From assembly GCA_002508635.1 (NCBI GenBank), contig DACO01000135.1, positions 1-14,986 of the forward strand: a stretch of 14,986 nucleotides of DNA. The letters are read 5' to 3'. Shown piece by piece: positions 5,748-12,001 of this stretch. The notes beneath the pieces are model-generated. The model made no database searches. It was not told the DNA's origin and saw only the letters and a program-made list of their open reading frames with translations. How positions within the stretch are numbered: position 1 is the stretch's first letter; each line of letters starts with the position of its first letter. The stretch comes from Methanolobus sp. UBA118. Its GTDB lineage: Archaea > Halobacteriota > Methanosarcinia > Methanosarcinales > Methanosarcinaceae. The position numbers and the translations under genes were made by a program.

Positions 5748-5752
5748 GTATA

Positions 5753-6538
5753 TTAAATCTCTGTTAGTGGCCTGGAATTTTTCAAATAATAATTGAAGAA
5801 GTCCTTACCCCACCTACGTGCATGCTCACTGCAGCACATAACCTGCTTACTGTCAAAAGCAAGTTCTTTTTTCAGAAGCCTGAGAAATATGCAGTGATCA
5901 TTCTGTGCGATAGACAAAAAAGGTATATCCAGATCTGATACAAACATATTGAGCCTTCCCTTTTGCATCAGCTCCCTGAATTCATTCCTGTAGTCAGTCA
6001 TGATCTTATCTGCCAGTTCAGTGCTGACAATAAGGTAAATCTTCACTTCGTGTTTAATATAATCAGAGAACAGGTCAAAGAAATCCGGGTAAAGGAAGGT
6101 TGTTACCATATTCATGGATTCCGATATCCTGACCTTTTCACTGAATTTCCTGTTCATTTCATACAGGTCGGACATATCCGGCTCTATTATCGTGCAAGGT
6201 TCAAGTTCATATAGTCTTTCAAGAAGGTCAGGTGGAATAAAACCTAATTCACGGCTTCCCCAGTAGTCAATATCATTATCAAGAACCTCTGCGATTCCAA
6301 GCAGAGAAGACATACGTTTGACCACCTGCTCTCCGATGGTTGTCAGACTGCACAGGTCACCTTCTTTTGTTATCAAGTGGTGGTCCTCCAGAATTTTGAT
6401 CTGGGGTAGCAGACCCTGCCTGTTCGTATTAAGCGCATCCAGAAGTGCATCCATTCTCATGGAGCCATCCTGAAGGAGTAAGAGTACTTTTTTCCTTTTT
6501 TCAGACATGAAAATTACTTCAATCAATGATTTCTTCAT
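5753..6538 (-). CDS. Winged-helix transcriptional regulator, FilR1/DUF1724 type
   Basis: This 261-residue cytoplasmic regulator is of a family expanded in Methanosarcinales. Residues 10-75 form an ArsR-like winged helix-turn-helix (SEKRKKVLLLLQDGSMRMDALLDALN, then RQGLLPQIKILEDHHLITKEGDLCSLTTIG). Residues of about 125-245 match the FilR1 middle domain (former DUF1724), with the family-typical SMNMVTTFLYPDFFDLFSDY, VKIYLIVSTELADKI and CSEHARRWGKDFFNYY. The MKKSLIEVIFMSEKRK start is the form seen in relatives and is preceded by GGGGAAGG. Related proteins control methanogenesis, filament formation or methylamine-type genes; the target and ligand here are unknown. Cysteines C235 and C236 near the end could be redox-sensitive. 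A TATA element at 6627-6634 gives a leader of about 66 bases. It is a single gene with a T tract after the stop. Confidence 0.9.
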   Translation of the reverse strand: MKKSLIEVIFMSEKRKKVLLLLQDGSMRMDALLDALNTNRQGLLPQIKILEDHHLITKEGDLCSLTTIGEQVVKRMSSLLGIAEVLDNDIDYWGSRELGFIPPDLLERLYELEPCTIIEPDMSDLYEMNRKFSEKVRISESMNMVTTFLYPDFFDLFSDYIKHEVKIYLIVSTELADKIMTDYRNEFRELMQKGRLNMFVSDLDIPFLSIAQNDHCIFLRLLKKELAFDSKQVMCCSEHARRWGKDFFNYYLKNSRPLTEI

Positions 6539-6626
6539 AAAACCTTCCCCGTAAATGCCTGATGAATCTACCTCCCCGGATGACAGATTCCAAAGTACGT
6601 TAATAACTTAGACTATTTCATTTTAG

Positions 6627-6634
6627 TATTTAAA
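6627..6634 (-). promoter_or_regulatory. TATA box of the FilR1-type regulator
   Basis: TTTAAATA on the minus strand predicts a start near 6605 and a leader of about 66 bases. The leader contains an extra Shine-Dalgarno-like GGGGAGGT near 6572-6579 with no ATG at the right distance. Confidence 0.4.
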
Positions 6635-6737
6635 TTTGCTTTAAAATAGACGGCTTGTAAGCAATTGATGAAAATAGTAAAACAAATGTAAAATCAACAG
6701 GATCCGGAAAAATTGTGAAAAAAAGGAACCAGGACAG

Positions 6738-7775
6738 CTAAAATACAACCATCCATCCGCTCCTGACATCATCCTTACGGTAATCCACTTCATGCATCAT
6801 TACACCCATCTCATCGAAAAGGCCGATACTGCCACCATCCTTGTATAGCTGGGCACCTTTTCCCGACAGGTGTACCTTTACACCAGAGCATGCTTTTATC
6901 GTTCCTTTCAGAACTGACTTCCTGTTGTTTGCATCAACTATGGTCCAGTCATCAATATTGACATCATCCGGGGATGCATTGAACAATGTAATCATTTCCA
7001 GACCCGGATCATCGGAAGCAGGGTCCACAAGAGCCGCAATGATCCTGATTGTACCTGCAGATACCACGCACTGGCATGATTCAATGGATTCTGAAATATC
7101 CCCGGTATCAGATCCGGATTCGGATCTTTCCTCTTTGCAATGACCCGTTGTCTCGTCAGTCTCAAAGCACTGGGACTGGAAGGCAAGGAAAAGTGCCACC
7201 CAGCGGTCCTGTTCCGGAAGATGGATCAGCAGGCCGCCGTCATTGAAAGGCGCATCGTCATCTCTCCATTTTTTCAGACTTCCCTGGTTCATATGGATAT
7301 CATGGATACCGCTTCCCGGCCTGAAACCAAAGCAACTGTCCTGCAGAAACGTTTCAGGTCCCCATCTCTTTCCGAAAGCGTATACCGTGCCTTTAGTAGA
7401 TATTGCTTCTTTGATATAATCCCGGATCTTCTCATTCAGGTCGTTATCCGGTCCGGGAATGTTATGATTGAGAGTTTCCATGGCAGAGAGATCGAAGAGC
7501 TCTCCGCGTATATAGTCAAGTGACAGTTCCTTTTTGTTTTCAAGAGAATGAAAGCCCGTATCAAGGTCCTTGAGCCCTGACAGGAGGGGGTGATCGAAAT
7601 TCTCGTCTACAAAATAAAGGAGTTCCGAGGGCGGTACCTTTGATCTGACATTGACAGCAATACGATGTTCCATCTGACCGTCATGTAAGAGTATCTGGAA
7701 ATGAGGACTTCTTCCTTTTCCGTATCGCCAGTCTTTGGGTCTGCCTTTTAATACCCCATAGCTTTCAAGAGACAT
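6738..7775 (-). CDS. YukJ-like DUF2278 protein with C-terminal lamin-tail domain
   Basis: This protein has 345 residues. Residues 1-212 are the DUF2278 (YukJ) domain: SLESYGVLKGRPKD at the start, SPHFQIL, HRIAVNV, SELLYFVDENFDHP, LDYIRGELFD, PGPDNDLNEKI, VYAFGKRWGPE, PGSGIHDIHMNQG and RWVALFLAFQSQ. A low-complexity Ser/Glu/Asp linker (214-234) leads to residues 242-335, which match the lamin-tail (LTD) beta-sandwich pattern: EMITLFNASPDDVNIDDWTI, then GTIKACSGVKVHLSG and a terminal GMMHEVDYR-like strand. No signal peptide is present. YukJ has no established function; the many conserved charged and aromatic residues suggest an enzyme or nucleic-acid-processing protein, and LTD domains are often attached to nucleases. 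It begins 25 bases after the GIY-YIG gene, so the two are probably co-transcribed. No clear ribosome site precedes its ATG. Confidence 0.88.
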   Translation of the reverse strand: MSLESYGVLKGRPKDWRYGKGRSPHFQILLHDGQMEHRIAVNVRSKVPPSELLYFVDENFDHPLLSGLKDLDTGFHSLENKKELSLDYIRGELFDLSAMETLNHNIPGPDNDLNEKIRDYIKEAISTKGTVYAFGKRWGPETFLQDSCFGFRPGSGIHDIHMNQGSLKKWRDDDAPFNDGGLLIHLPEQDRWVALFLAFQSQCFETDETTGHCKEERSESGSDTGDISESIESCQCVVSAGTIRIIAALVDPASDDPGLEMITLFNASPDDVNIDDWTIVDANNRKSVLKGTIKACSGVKVHLSGKGAQLYKDGGSIGLFDEMGVMMHEVDYRKDDVRSGWMVVF

Positions 7776-7800
7776 ACAGGAACTTTAGTGCTACCCGGCA

Positions 7801-8268
7801 TTAAAAGTTTTCTATTGTAACCGGCACAGTGGAAAAGATATACAGGAATGCTTCCTCGATCTCTTCCACCGGCCTGTTCCTGCGATAGAAGAGATGTGAT
7901 CTGCAATTGCAATCACTACACCCGAATCCGGGAACGTTTTCGGCTCCTATCCTCTTTGCAAGCAGGCATTCCATCCTTTCAGAACTATGTGCATAGATCA
8001 CGCTTACCAGATCAAAGGCAGGATGCATAAAAAGATAATCGATATGCCAGTGAGCTTTACTTACGTTTCCTTCCTGAGAGACCCTGATGTGACGTTGCAG
8101 TCTCTTAAGCCCTCCGGGTCCCAGGGCAGAACCTACGTATATATGATAACCGTCTTCAATATCGATTTTTCCAAGCCTTCCTACATCTACACTGCATGCA
8201 GTGTTGCGAAGTATCAGGCAGTAGATGCCTTTGCCCTCTATCTCAGGGATATTCCGGTCCATGTACAT
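7801..8268 (-). CDS. GIY-YIG / DUF123 nuclease-like protein
   Basis: This 155-residue protein is of the archaeal DUF123 branch of the GIY-YIG nuclease superfamily, sometimes fused to endonuclease III in other archaea. The GIY strand is at 14-16 (GIYCLIL) and YVG at 44-46 (GYHIYVGSALGPGGLKRLQRHIR), with R56/R59 in the expected arginine helix. KAHWHIDYL is at 71-79, a glutamate (E100, ECLLAKRI) sits in the metal-binding helix position, and FGCSDCNCRSHLFY at 115-128 has C117, C120, C122 and H125, a probable zinc site. A DNA repair or restriction-like role is inferred and the substrate is unknown. Two starts are possible, ATG at 8268 or at 8262; GCAGGGA directly before the first suits the second better. 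It leads a two-gene unit with the YukJ-LTD gene and is divergent from the CMD-like gene. Confidence 0.88.
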   Translation of the reverse strand: MYMDRNIPEIEGKGIYCLILRNTACSVDVGRLGKIDIEDGYHIYVGSALGPGGLKRLQRHIRVSQEGNVSKAHWHIDYLFMHPAFDLVSVIYAHSSERMECLLAKRIGAENVPGFGCSDCNCRSHLFYRRNRPVEEIEEAFLYIFSTVPVTIENF

Positions 8269-8280
8269 TCCCTGCTAAGA

Positions 8281-8290
8281 AAATATTAAA
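8281..8290. promoter_or_regulatory. Shared AT-rich promoter box between divergent genes
   Basis: AAATATTAAA is nearly symmetric and could serve as a TATA box in both directions. It is centred 35 bases before the CMD-like ATG at 8321, and 18 or 24 bases before the two candidate starts of the GIY-YIG gene. Confidence 0.3.
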
Positions 8291-8320
8291 TCATTTCCTG
8301 CCAGATATTTAGTGATAACT

Positions 8321-8680
8321 ATGGCAGATGATACACAGGAAGTAAAGGATGTAAAGGGATTCCAGCCAAGGTCAGTACGTTATGCAAAAGAGCTGGATGA
8401 GGATTTTGCAGAGGGGCTATCAGGGCTTTATACCGCAGTCTGGGCCGACAGGGAAAACGGACTTTCGAAGAAGAACAAGCATCTGCTGGTTTTTGCCATC
8501 GCCTGCTCCAATCTGAAAACAGAAAGCGCACTCAAGATACTACAAAGACTCAAGAAGTTCGGAGCAAGCTCGCAGGAAGTCAAGGATGCCATGATGATAG
8601 CATCATGGACAGGCGGCATCCAGAATTTCACGGATTTTACACCAAAGATACTCAAGGAAATGGAGAGACTGGGATTTTAA
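8321..8680 (+). CDS. Carboxymuconolactone decarboxylase-like (AhpD superfamily) protein
   Basis: This 119-residue all-helical protein matches the CMD family: an N-terminal helix with RSVRYAKELDEDFAEGLSGLYTAVW, then GLSKKNKHLLVFAIACSN, the ALKILQRLKKFGASSQEVKDAMMIASWTGG segment and a C-terminal helix. The CxxC redox pair of true AhpD peroxidases is absent; only C62 (AIACSN) remains. So it should not work as a disulfide reductase in the AhpD way, and its activity is unknown. ATG at 8321 is preferred over a GTG three codons earlier, because GTGAT, which includes that GTG, makes a ribosome binding site at the right distance. The stop is eight bases from the stop of the convergent DUF1294 gene. 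Confidence 0.86.
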   Translation: MADDTQEVKDVKGFQPRSVRYAKELDEDFAEGLSGLYTAVWADRENGLSKKNKHLLVFAIACSNLKTESALKILQRLKKFGASSQEVKDAMMIASWTGGIQNFTDFTPKILKEMERLGF

Positions 8681-8687
8681 TCCCGTC

Positions 8688-8975
8688 TCAGGTCAAAATA
8701 TAAAGAGGGAGCAGGAAACGAATAAACACGAAAACCTGAAGCAGCAATATAAAGGGCAGTCCGATCTTAAAGGTCGGATGCTTTGTCTTGTGGCGGAAAA
8801 AATACATCCCTGCAATGGAACCCACACTGCCACCGATTATTGCCCAGGTGAACAGGGTCTTTTCCGATATCCTGCGCTCATTTCTCTTTGCTTTTCTCTT
8901 GTCGGCACCCATAAGTGAGAATGCGACTATATTCACCAGCAGCAAATACATAAAGAATATAAGGGATGTGTCCAT
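8688..8975 (-). CDS. DUF1294 small membrane protein
   Basis: This 95-residue integral membrane protein of the DUF1294 family has three hydrophobic segments, at about 4-22, 42-60 and 72-94. Between the first and second lies the family motif MGADKRKAKRNERRISEKTL (22-41), and after the second the signature RHKTKHPTFK (61-70). The basic loop is probably cytoplasmic. Function is unknown. The frame is open for 39 more codons upstream, but ATG at 8975 fits family length and the first membrane helix. TTTATA at 8999-9006 lies 27 bases upstream, which suggests an almost leaderless transcript. No further partner is visible. Confidence 0.85.
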   Translation of the reverse strand: MDTSLIFFMYLLLVNIVAFSLMGADKRKAKRNERRISEKTLFTWAIIGGSVGSIAGMYFFRHKTKHPTFKIGLPFILLLQVFVFIRFLLPLYILT

Positions 8976-8998
8976 AGCTCTTATTTCACTATATTTCG

Positions 8999-9006
8999 TA
9001 TAAATT
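8999..9006 (-). promoter_or_regulatory. TATA box of the DUF1294 gene
   Basis: AATTTATA on the minus strand is centred about 27 bases before the ATG at 8975, the spacing expected for a transcript beginning at or just before the start codon. It supports this start over longer in-frame alternatives. Confidence 0.45.
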
Positions 9007-9085
9007 TTTCCGAAAACACTTGCATAATTCAGTGCTTGAAAAGCATCATTATGCATAGCATTTAGTAATAAGCAGGGTGGTAGAT

Positions 9086-9505
9086 ATGACAAGGAAATGG
9101 TTGGTACTGATAATGGTATTGATACTTGTCGGTGTTATGGTCAGCGGATGTACTGACAGCACCGAAGAGGTTGATAGTGGAGAAGAAGCCGATGAAGGAG
9201 CATCAATGGAAGAGGCAACAGAAGTCTCGGATGCAGTTACCGGAGAAGGACAGGACTATGCCGTAAGAATGGAATACTACGGCATGATGAAACCTTCAGA
9301 GCTTGAAATCAACAGAGGTGACACAGTAGCCTGGAGGAACTATAAGCCACAGGGTACATATACACTGGTAAGTGATGACGGTCTTTTCGAAGATCAGGAA
9401 ATGGATTCCAACGATGCGTTCGCTTACACCTTCACTGAAAGCGGAACCTATACCTTCAGTGTGGAAGATACACCTGATATGACCCTTACGGTAACTGTCA
9501 GATAA
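9086..9505 (+). CDS. Cupredoxin-fold lipoprotein lacking copper ligands
   Basis: This 139-residue secreted lipoprotein has a signal peptide at residues 1-21 with lipobox VMVSGC (C22). An acidic linker runs to about 55, then a single plastocyanin-like beta-sandwich. The fold is seen in EYYGMMKPSELEINRGDTVAWRN, the DDGLFEDQEMDSNDAFAYTF strand pair and SGTYTFSVED...MTLTVTVR. At the positions of the copper ligands, the usual W-N-x-HT is replaced by PQGTYTL, and the usual YxCxxHPxM by YTFSVEDTPDM. There is no Cys after residue 22 and no His, so type-1 copper cannot bind. It may have become a binding or scaffold module at the cell surface. ATG at 9086 is chosen because GGGTGGTAG, including an in-frame GTG, forms the ribosome binding site. 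Its terminator is shared with msrB. Confidence 0.85.
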   Translation: MTRKWLVLIMVLILVGVMVSGCTDSTEEVDSGEEADEGASMEEATEVSDAVTGEGQDYAVRMEYYGMMKPSELEINRGDTVAWRNYKPQGTYTLVSDDGLFEDQEMDSNDAFAYTFTESGTYTFSVEDTPDMTLTVTVR

Positions 9506-9540
9506 GAGTGAGGGTTTCTCTCACTTAATTTTAATCTTTT
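9506..9540. terminator. Hairpin terminator between convergent genes
   Basis: AGTGAG (9507-9512) pairs with CTCACT (9520-9525) over a seven-base loop. T-rich sequence (AATTTTAATCTTTT) follows on the plus strand. It starts right after the lipoprotein stop and lies five bases from the msrB stop, so it probably serves both genes. Confidence 0.6.
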
Positions 9541-9544
9541 AGTC

Positions 9545-9943
9545 CTATTCCTCTTTTTTAAAATCCAGTGATATTGAGTTCATACAGAACCTCTCACCAG
9601 TGGGTTTGGGACCGTCGTCGAATACATGACCCAGATGGCTGCCACACCTGCTGCAAAGAACTTCAGTGCGTTGCATGAAGTAACTGTTGTCCTCTTTGCG
9701 TATAACACGGTCCTCGGAAATCGGCTTCGTAAAACTCGGCCAGCCTGTACCGGAATCAAATTTATCTTCCGAACTGAAAAGCTCCTGACCGCATGCAGCA
9801 CACAGGTAGGTCCCCTTTTCCTTGAGATCATAATACTTGCCTGTAAAAGCAGGTTCTGTGCCTTTTTTCCGCAGGACTAGAAACTCATCCCTTGAAAGTA
9901 TCTGCTTCCACTCTTCTTCTGACTTTTCGATCTTTTCTACCAT
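9545..9943 (-). CDS. msrB: Peptide-methionine (R)-S-oxide reductase MsrB
   Basis: This enzyme reduces the R epimer of methionine sulfoxide in proteins back to methionine, repairing oxidative damage in the cytoplasm. At 132 residues it is a full-length single-domain MsrB. The structural zinc ligands are C48, C51 (CAAC), C97 and C100 (CSRC). SGTGWPSF (64-71) supplies W68, and GSHLGHVFDDGP contains H103 and H106. The catalytic cysteine is C120 in GERFCMNS. The position that holds a resolving Cys in many bacterial MsrB (SGCGWPSF) is T66 here, so regeneration needs another Cys or a direct reductant. ATG at 9943 is preceded by CGGAG eight bases earlier. MsrB genes in strict anaerobes fit with survival of air exposure. 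Confidence 0.95.
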   Translation of the reverse strand: MVEKIEKSEEEWKQILSRDEFLVLRKKGTEPAFTGKYYDLKEKGTYLCAACGQELFSSEDKFDSGTGWPSFTKPISEDRVIRKEDNSYFMQRTEVLCSRCGSHLGHVFDDGPKPTGERFCMNSISLDFKKEE

Positions 9944-10043
9944 AACCAGAACTCCGGAATTCGAATTGTTCCCCGTATAAAAGTGGCTTATACTCGGATA
10001 AATAAATATCGAAAAGAAAAAACAAATTAAATAATAAGATAAA

Positions 10044-10050
10044 TATAAAT
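10044..10050 (+). promoter_or_regulatory. Probable TATA box of the 10143 gene
   Basis: TATAAAT in a very AT-rich stretch predicts a transcript start near 10072 and a leader of about 70 bases containing the hairpin at 10103-10128. The surrounding AT richness makes the exact box uncertain. Confidence 0.35.
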
Positions 10051-10102
10051 ATTGAGAAGAGTAAATTTATTATTGACTGAAACCAATATTTAATCGGGAA
10101 TG

Positions 10103-10128
10103 GTTTGAGATCCGAATCCGGATCAAAC
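10103..10128 (+). promoter_or_regulatory. 5' leader hairpin next to the ribosome binding site
   Basis: GATCCG (10109-10114) pairs with CGGATC (10119-10124) over a four-base AATC loop. Below a two-base GA bulge, GTTT (10103-10106) pairs with AAAC (10125-10128). It ends two bases before the GGGAGGT ribosome binding site (10131-10137), so it could affect translation initiation or be bound by a protein. Its core AGATCCGAATCCGGATC also occurs inside the YukJ-LTD gene in the sense orientation of that mRNA. Confidence 0.45.
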
Positions 10129-10130
10129 AC

Positions 10131-10137
10131 GGGAGGT
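10131..10137 (+). promoter_or_regulatory. Strong ribosome binding site of the 10143 gene
   Basis: GGGAGGT lies five bases before the ATG at 10143 and matches the archaeal anti-Shine-Dalgarno sequence. It fixes the start and argues that this unrecognised frame is a real gene. Confidence 0.75.
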
Positions 10138-10142
10138 ATAAA

Positions 10143-10472
10143 ATGCCTGAATGGACTGCATATTGCGAGGAAAACCGGAACTATGCATTGAAGAGAATCA
10201 GGAACATGGCACTTTCCATCAAGTACCGGAAAGAACTTTCCCTGTGGATCAACAACTACCTGGATCCTTCCTACATCCGCAGGGCCGTCATTGAGAAAAA
10301 AAAGGATTTTTCCAATCCTTTTGACCTGATACGCACGGAAGCTGAAAAAGACCTTGAGTTCACTGTGCTGAGTGCAACTAAAAGAGACAGGAGCAACAGC
10401 GATGTCATAATGTTCGAAAGCAATCTCTTATTCATGTTCAACATGCTGCTGTCAAGAATAAGAGCTTCGTAA
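10143..10472 (+). CDS. Hypothetical protein, small basic helical
   Basis: This protein has 109 residues. I do not recognise the family. It is predicted mostly helical, with mixed charge and many basic residues early on (ALKRIRNMALSIKYRKELSLW at 15-35), then LDPSYIRRAVIEKKKDFSNPFDLIRTEAEKDLEFTVL (40-76) and a more hydrophobic final helix SNLLFMFNMLLSRIRAS (93-109). It has one Cys (C8), no signal peptide and no clear membrane segment. Evidence for coding is the strong GGGAGGT site, an upstream TATA-rich region and consistent composition. The leader hairpin suggests regulated expression. It stands alone between divergent msrB and the MATE gene, with no operon partner to hint at function. Confidence 0.75.
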   Translation: MPEWTAYCEENRNYALKRIRNMALSIKYRKELSLWINNYLDPSYIRRAVIEKKKDFSNPFDLIRTEAEKDLEFTVLSATKRDRSNSDVIMFESNLLFMFNMLLSRIRAS

Positions 10473-10538
10473 CTCTCAGACCAGTTCGCCGCGTTCGCAT
10501 CTTTCACATTCGATCATGATTAATTAGCGAAGAAAATC

Positions 10539-10546
10539 ATATATAG
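10539..10546 (+). promoter_or_regulatory. TATA box of the MATE gene
   Basis: ATATATAG, preceded by GAAAATC, is a good archaeal TATA element about 50 bases before the ATG at 10590. It predicts a start near 10567 and a leader of roughly 23 bases. Confidence 0.5.
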
Positions 10547-10589
10547 CTTTGTTCTTCTAATATAGCATCCTGTTTTCACAGTATCGAGG

Positions 10590-11960
10590 ATGAAAGTTTT
10601 GCACGAGCGTAGTAAGCTACTGGCCGATGAAAGCATAGGGAAGTTGCTTTTCAAACTGTCCGCACCTGCAACCATAGGTATGATAGTGCAGGCCCTCTAC
10701 AATGTCGTGGATACGGTCTTTGTCGGACAGGCCCTGGGCGAGAACAGCATACAGGGAATCGCAGGTATAGCTATAGCCTTCCCGATAATGATGATCGTAA
10801 TGTCCATTGCCCTTGCAATGGGAATTGGCGGATCGTCCATAATCTCACGTGCCCTCGGGGAGAAGAATCACGAGAAGGCAGAAAGGACAATGGGAAATAT
10901 CCTGTCCCTTGTCATAATATCCAGCGTACTGATAACCATACTTGGAAGCATTTTCATAGTCCCCATCCTGAAACTCTTCGGGGCCACTGAAACGATCTTA
11001 CCGTACTCCCTGGACTATCTAAGTATAATACTTCTGGGTTCTGTATTCTTCATCTATGCTCTGGCAATGAACAACGTTGTCAGGTCCGAAGGCAATGCGA
11101 AGGTAGCAATGTACACCATGGTAGCATCAGCAGGGCTTAACATCCTGCTGGACCCCGTGTTTATCTTTGGCTTTGATATGGGCATAAAGGGTGCTGCAAT
11201 AGCCACGATCCTGGCACAGGCAGTGGGAGCCTTCTATCTTGTGCACTATTTTGCAACTGGCAGGAGCATGCTGAACTTCCATATGAGATATCTAAAACCG
11301 GATATCGCTATTGTAAAAGAGATACTGGCGATTGGCTCCAGTCCACTTGCAAGGAATGCTTCCAGCAGTCTGATGATAATAGTGCTGAACAATGCACTTG
11401 CCGTATACGGAGGAGATATTGCGATTGCCATATTCGGAATAATCAACCGGCTCTTCATGTTCACTTTCATGCCCATGTTCGGTGTGATACAGGGATTGCA
11501 GCCCATTGTCGGATACAATTATGGAGCCAGAAACTTCGACAGAGTAAAACAGTCCGTCAGGCTTTCAATCGCTATCACAACCATAATGTCGGTCACGGGT
11601 TTCCTGCTTCTGTTCCTCTTCCCGGAACAGTTGTTCAGTATTTTCAGCAGCGATCAAGAACTCATAAATTCCGGCCAGTATGCCACACGCATAATGGTAA
11701 TAGCCGTGCCACTGGTTGGTTTCCAGATAGTGGGAGCTTCCTTTTACCAGGCTATCGGAAAGGCAAAACCCTCCTTCATACTTTCAATGAGCAGACAGTT
11801 GCTGTTTCTGATACCTTTTGTGCTGATACTCCCTAACTTTTTCCAGCTAACAGGTGTATGGATGGCGTTCCCGCTCTCGGACGGCCTTTCATTTCTGGTC
11901 ACGCTCATAATGGTAAACAGGGAATTCCGCCTGCTGAACAATCCTGTAAGCCTGGAATAA
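10590..11960 (+). CDS. MATE family multidrug/metabolite exporter
   Basis: This 456-residue polytopic membrane protein is of the multidrug and toxin extrusion (MatE) superfamily. Members export cationic drugs or metabolites in exchange for Na+ or H+. The length and about twelve hydrophobic segments fit two six-helix MatE repeats. Signature features are LFKLSAPATIGMIVQALYNVVDTVFVGQALG at 21-51, GGSSIISRALGEKNHEKAERT after helix 2, the LNILLDPVFIFGFDMGIKGAAIATILAQ segment in repeat one, and GLQPIVGYNYGARNFDRVKQSVR at the start of the second half. No soluble domains are added. The ATG at 10590 follows GAGG directly, so the ribosome site is too close to be typical; no better in-frame start exists. 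The substrate is unknown. It is transcribed alone, in the same direction as the following phosphoglycerate mutase gene, which has its own TATA-like box. Confidence 0.93.
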   Translation: MKVLHERSKLLADESIGKLLFKLSAPATIGMIVQALYNVVDTVFVGQALGENSIQGIAGIAIAFPIMMIVMSIALAMGIGGSSIISRALGEKNHEKAERTMGNILSLVIISSVLITILGSIFIVPILKLFGATETILPYSLDYLSIILLGSVFFIYALAMNNVVRSEGNAKVAMYTMVASAGLNILLDPVFIFGFDMGIKGAAIATILAQAVGAFYLVHYFATGRSMLNFHMRYLKPDIAIVKEILAIGSSPLARNASSSLMIIVLNNALAVYGGDIAIAIFGIINRLFMFTFMPMFGVIQGLQPIVGYNYGARNFDRVKQSVRLSIAITTIMSVTGFLLLFLFPEQLFSIFSSDQELINSGQYATRIMVIAVPLVGFQIVGASFYQAIGKAKPSFILSMSRQLLFLIPFVLILPNFFQLTGVWMAFPLSDGLSFLVTLIMVNREFRLLNNPVSLE

Positions 11961-11970
11961 TAACAACGCA

Positions 11971-11978
11971 TTTATGAA
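11971..11978 (+). promoter_or_regulatory. TATA-like box, leaderless promoter of phosphoglycerate mutase
   Basis: TTTATGAA is centred 28 bases before the ATG at 12002, with no ribosome binding site between them. This is the geometry of a leaderless archaeal transcript. Confidence 0.4.
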
Positions 11979-12001
11979 CCTTCAGACATATTTCAATCCA
12001 T

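Larger units (their letters stand above)
5209..5752. other. Long protein-free region carrying RNA candidates
   Basis: This 544-base stretch has no credible protein gene on either strand. It contains a TATA box, hairpins and a T-tailed stem on the plus strand (5250-5366), and a TATA box followed by a duplicated structured element on the minus strand (5404-5655). T-tracts near its right end (5706-5712 plus, 5741-5747 minus) may end transcription. The individual elements are listed separately. Confidence 0.7.

Noticed and set aside
8976..9092. Longer N-terminus for the DUF1294 protein
   Set aside because: The extra 39 codons would overlap the divergent lipoprotein start and the TATA box, and family members begin just before the first membrane helix.
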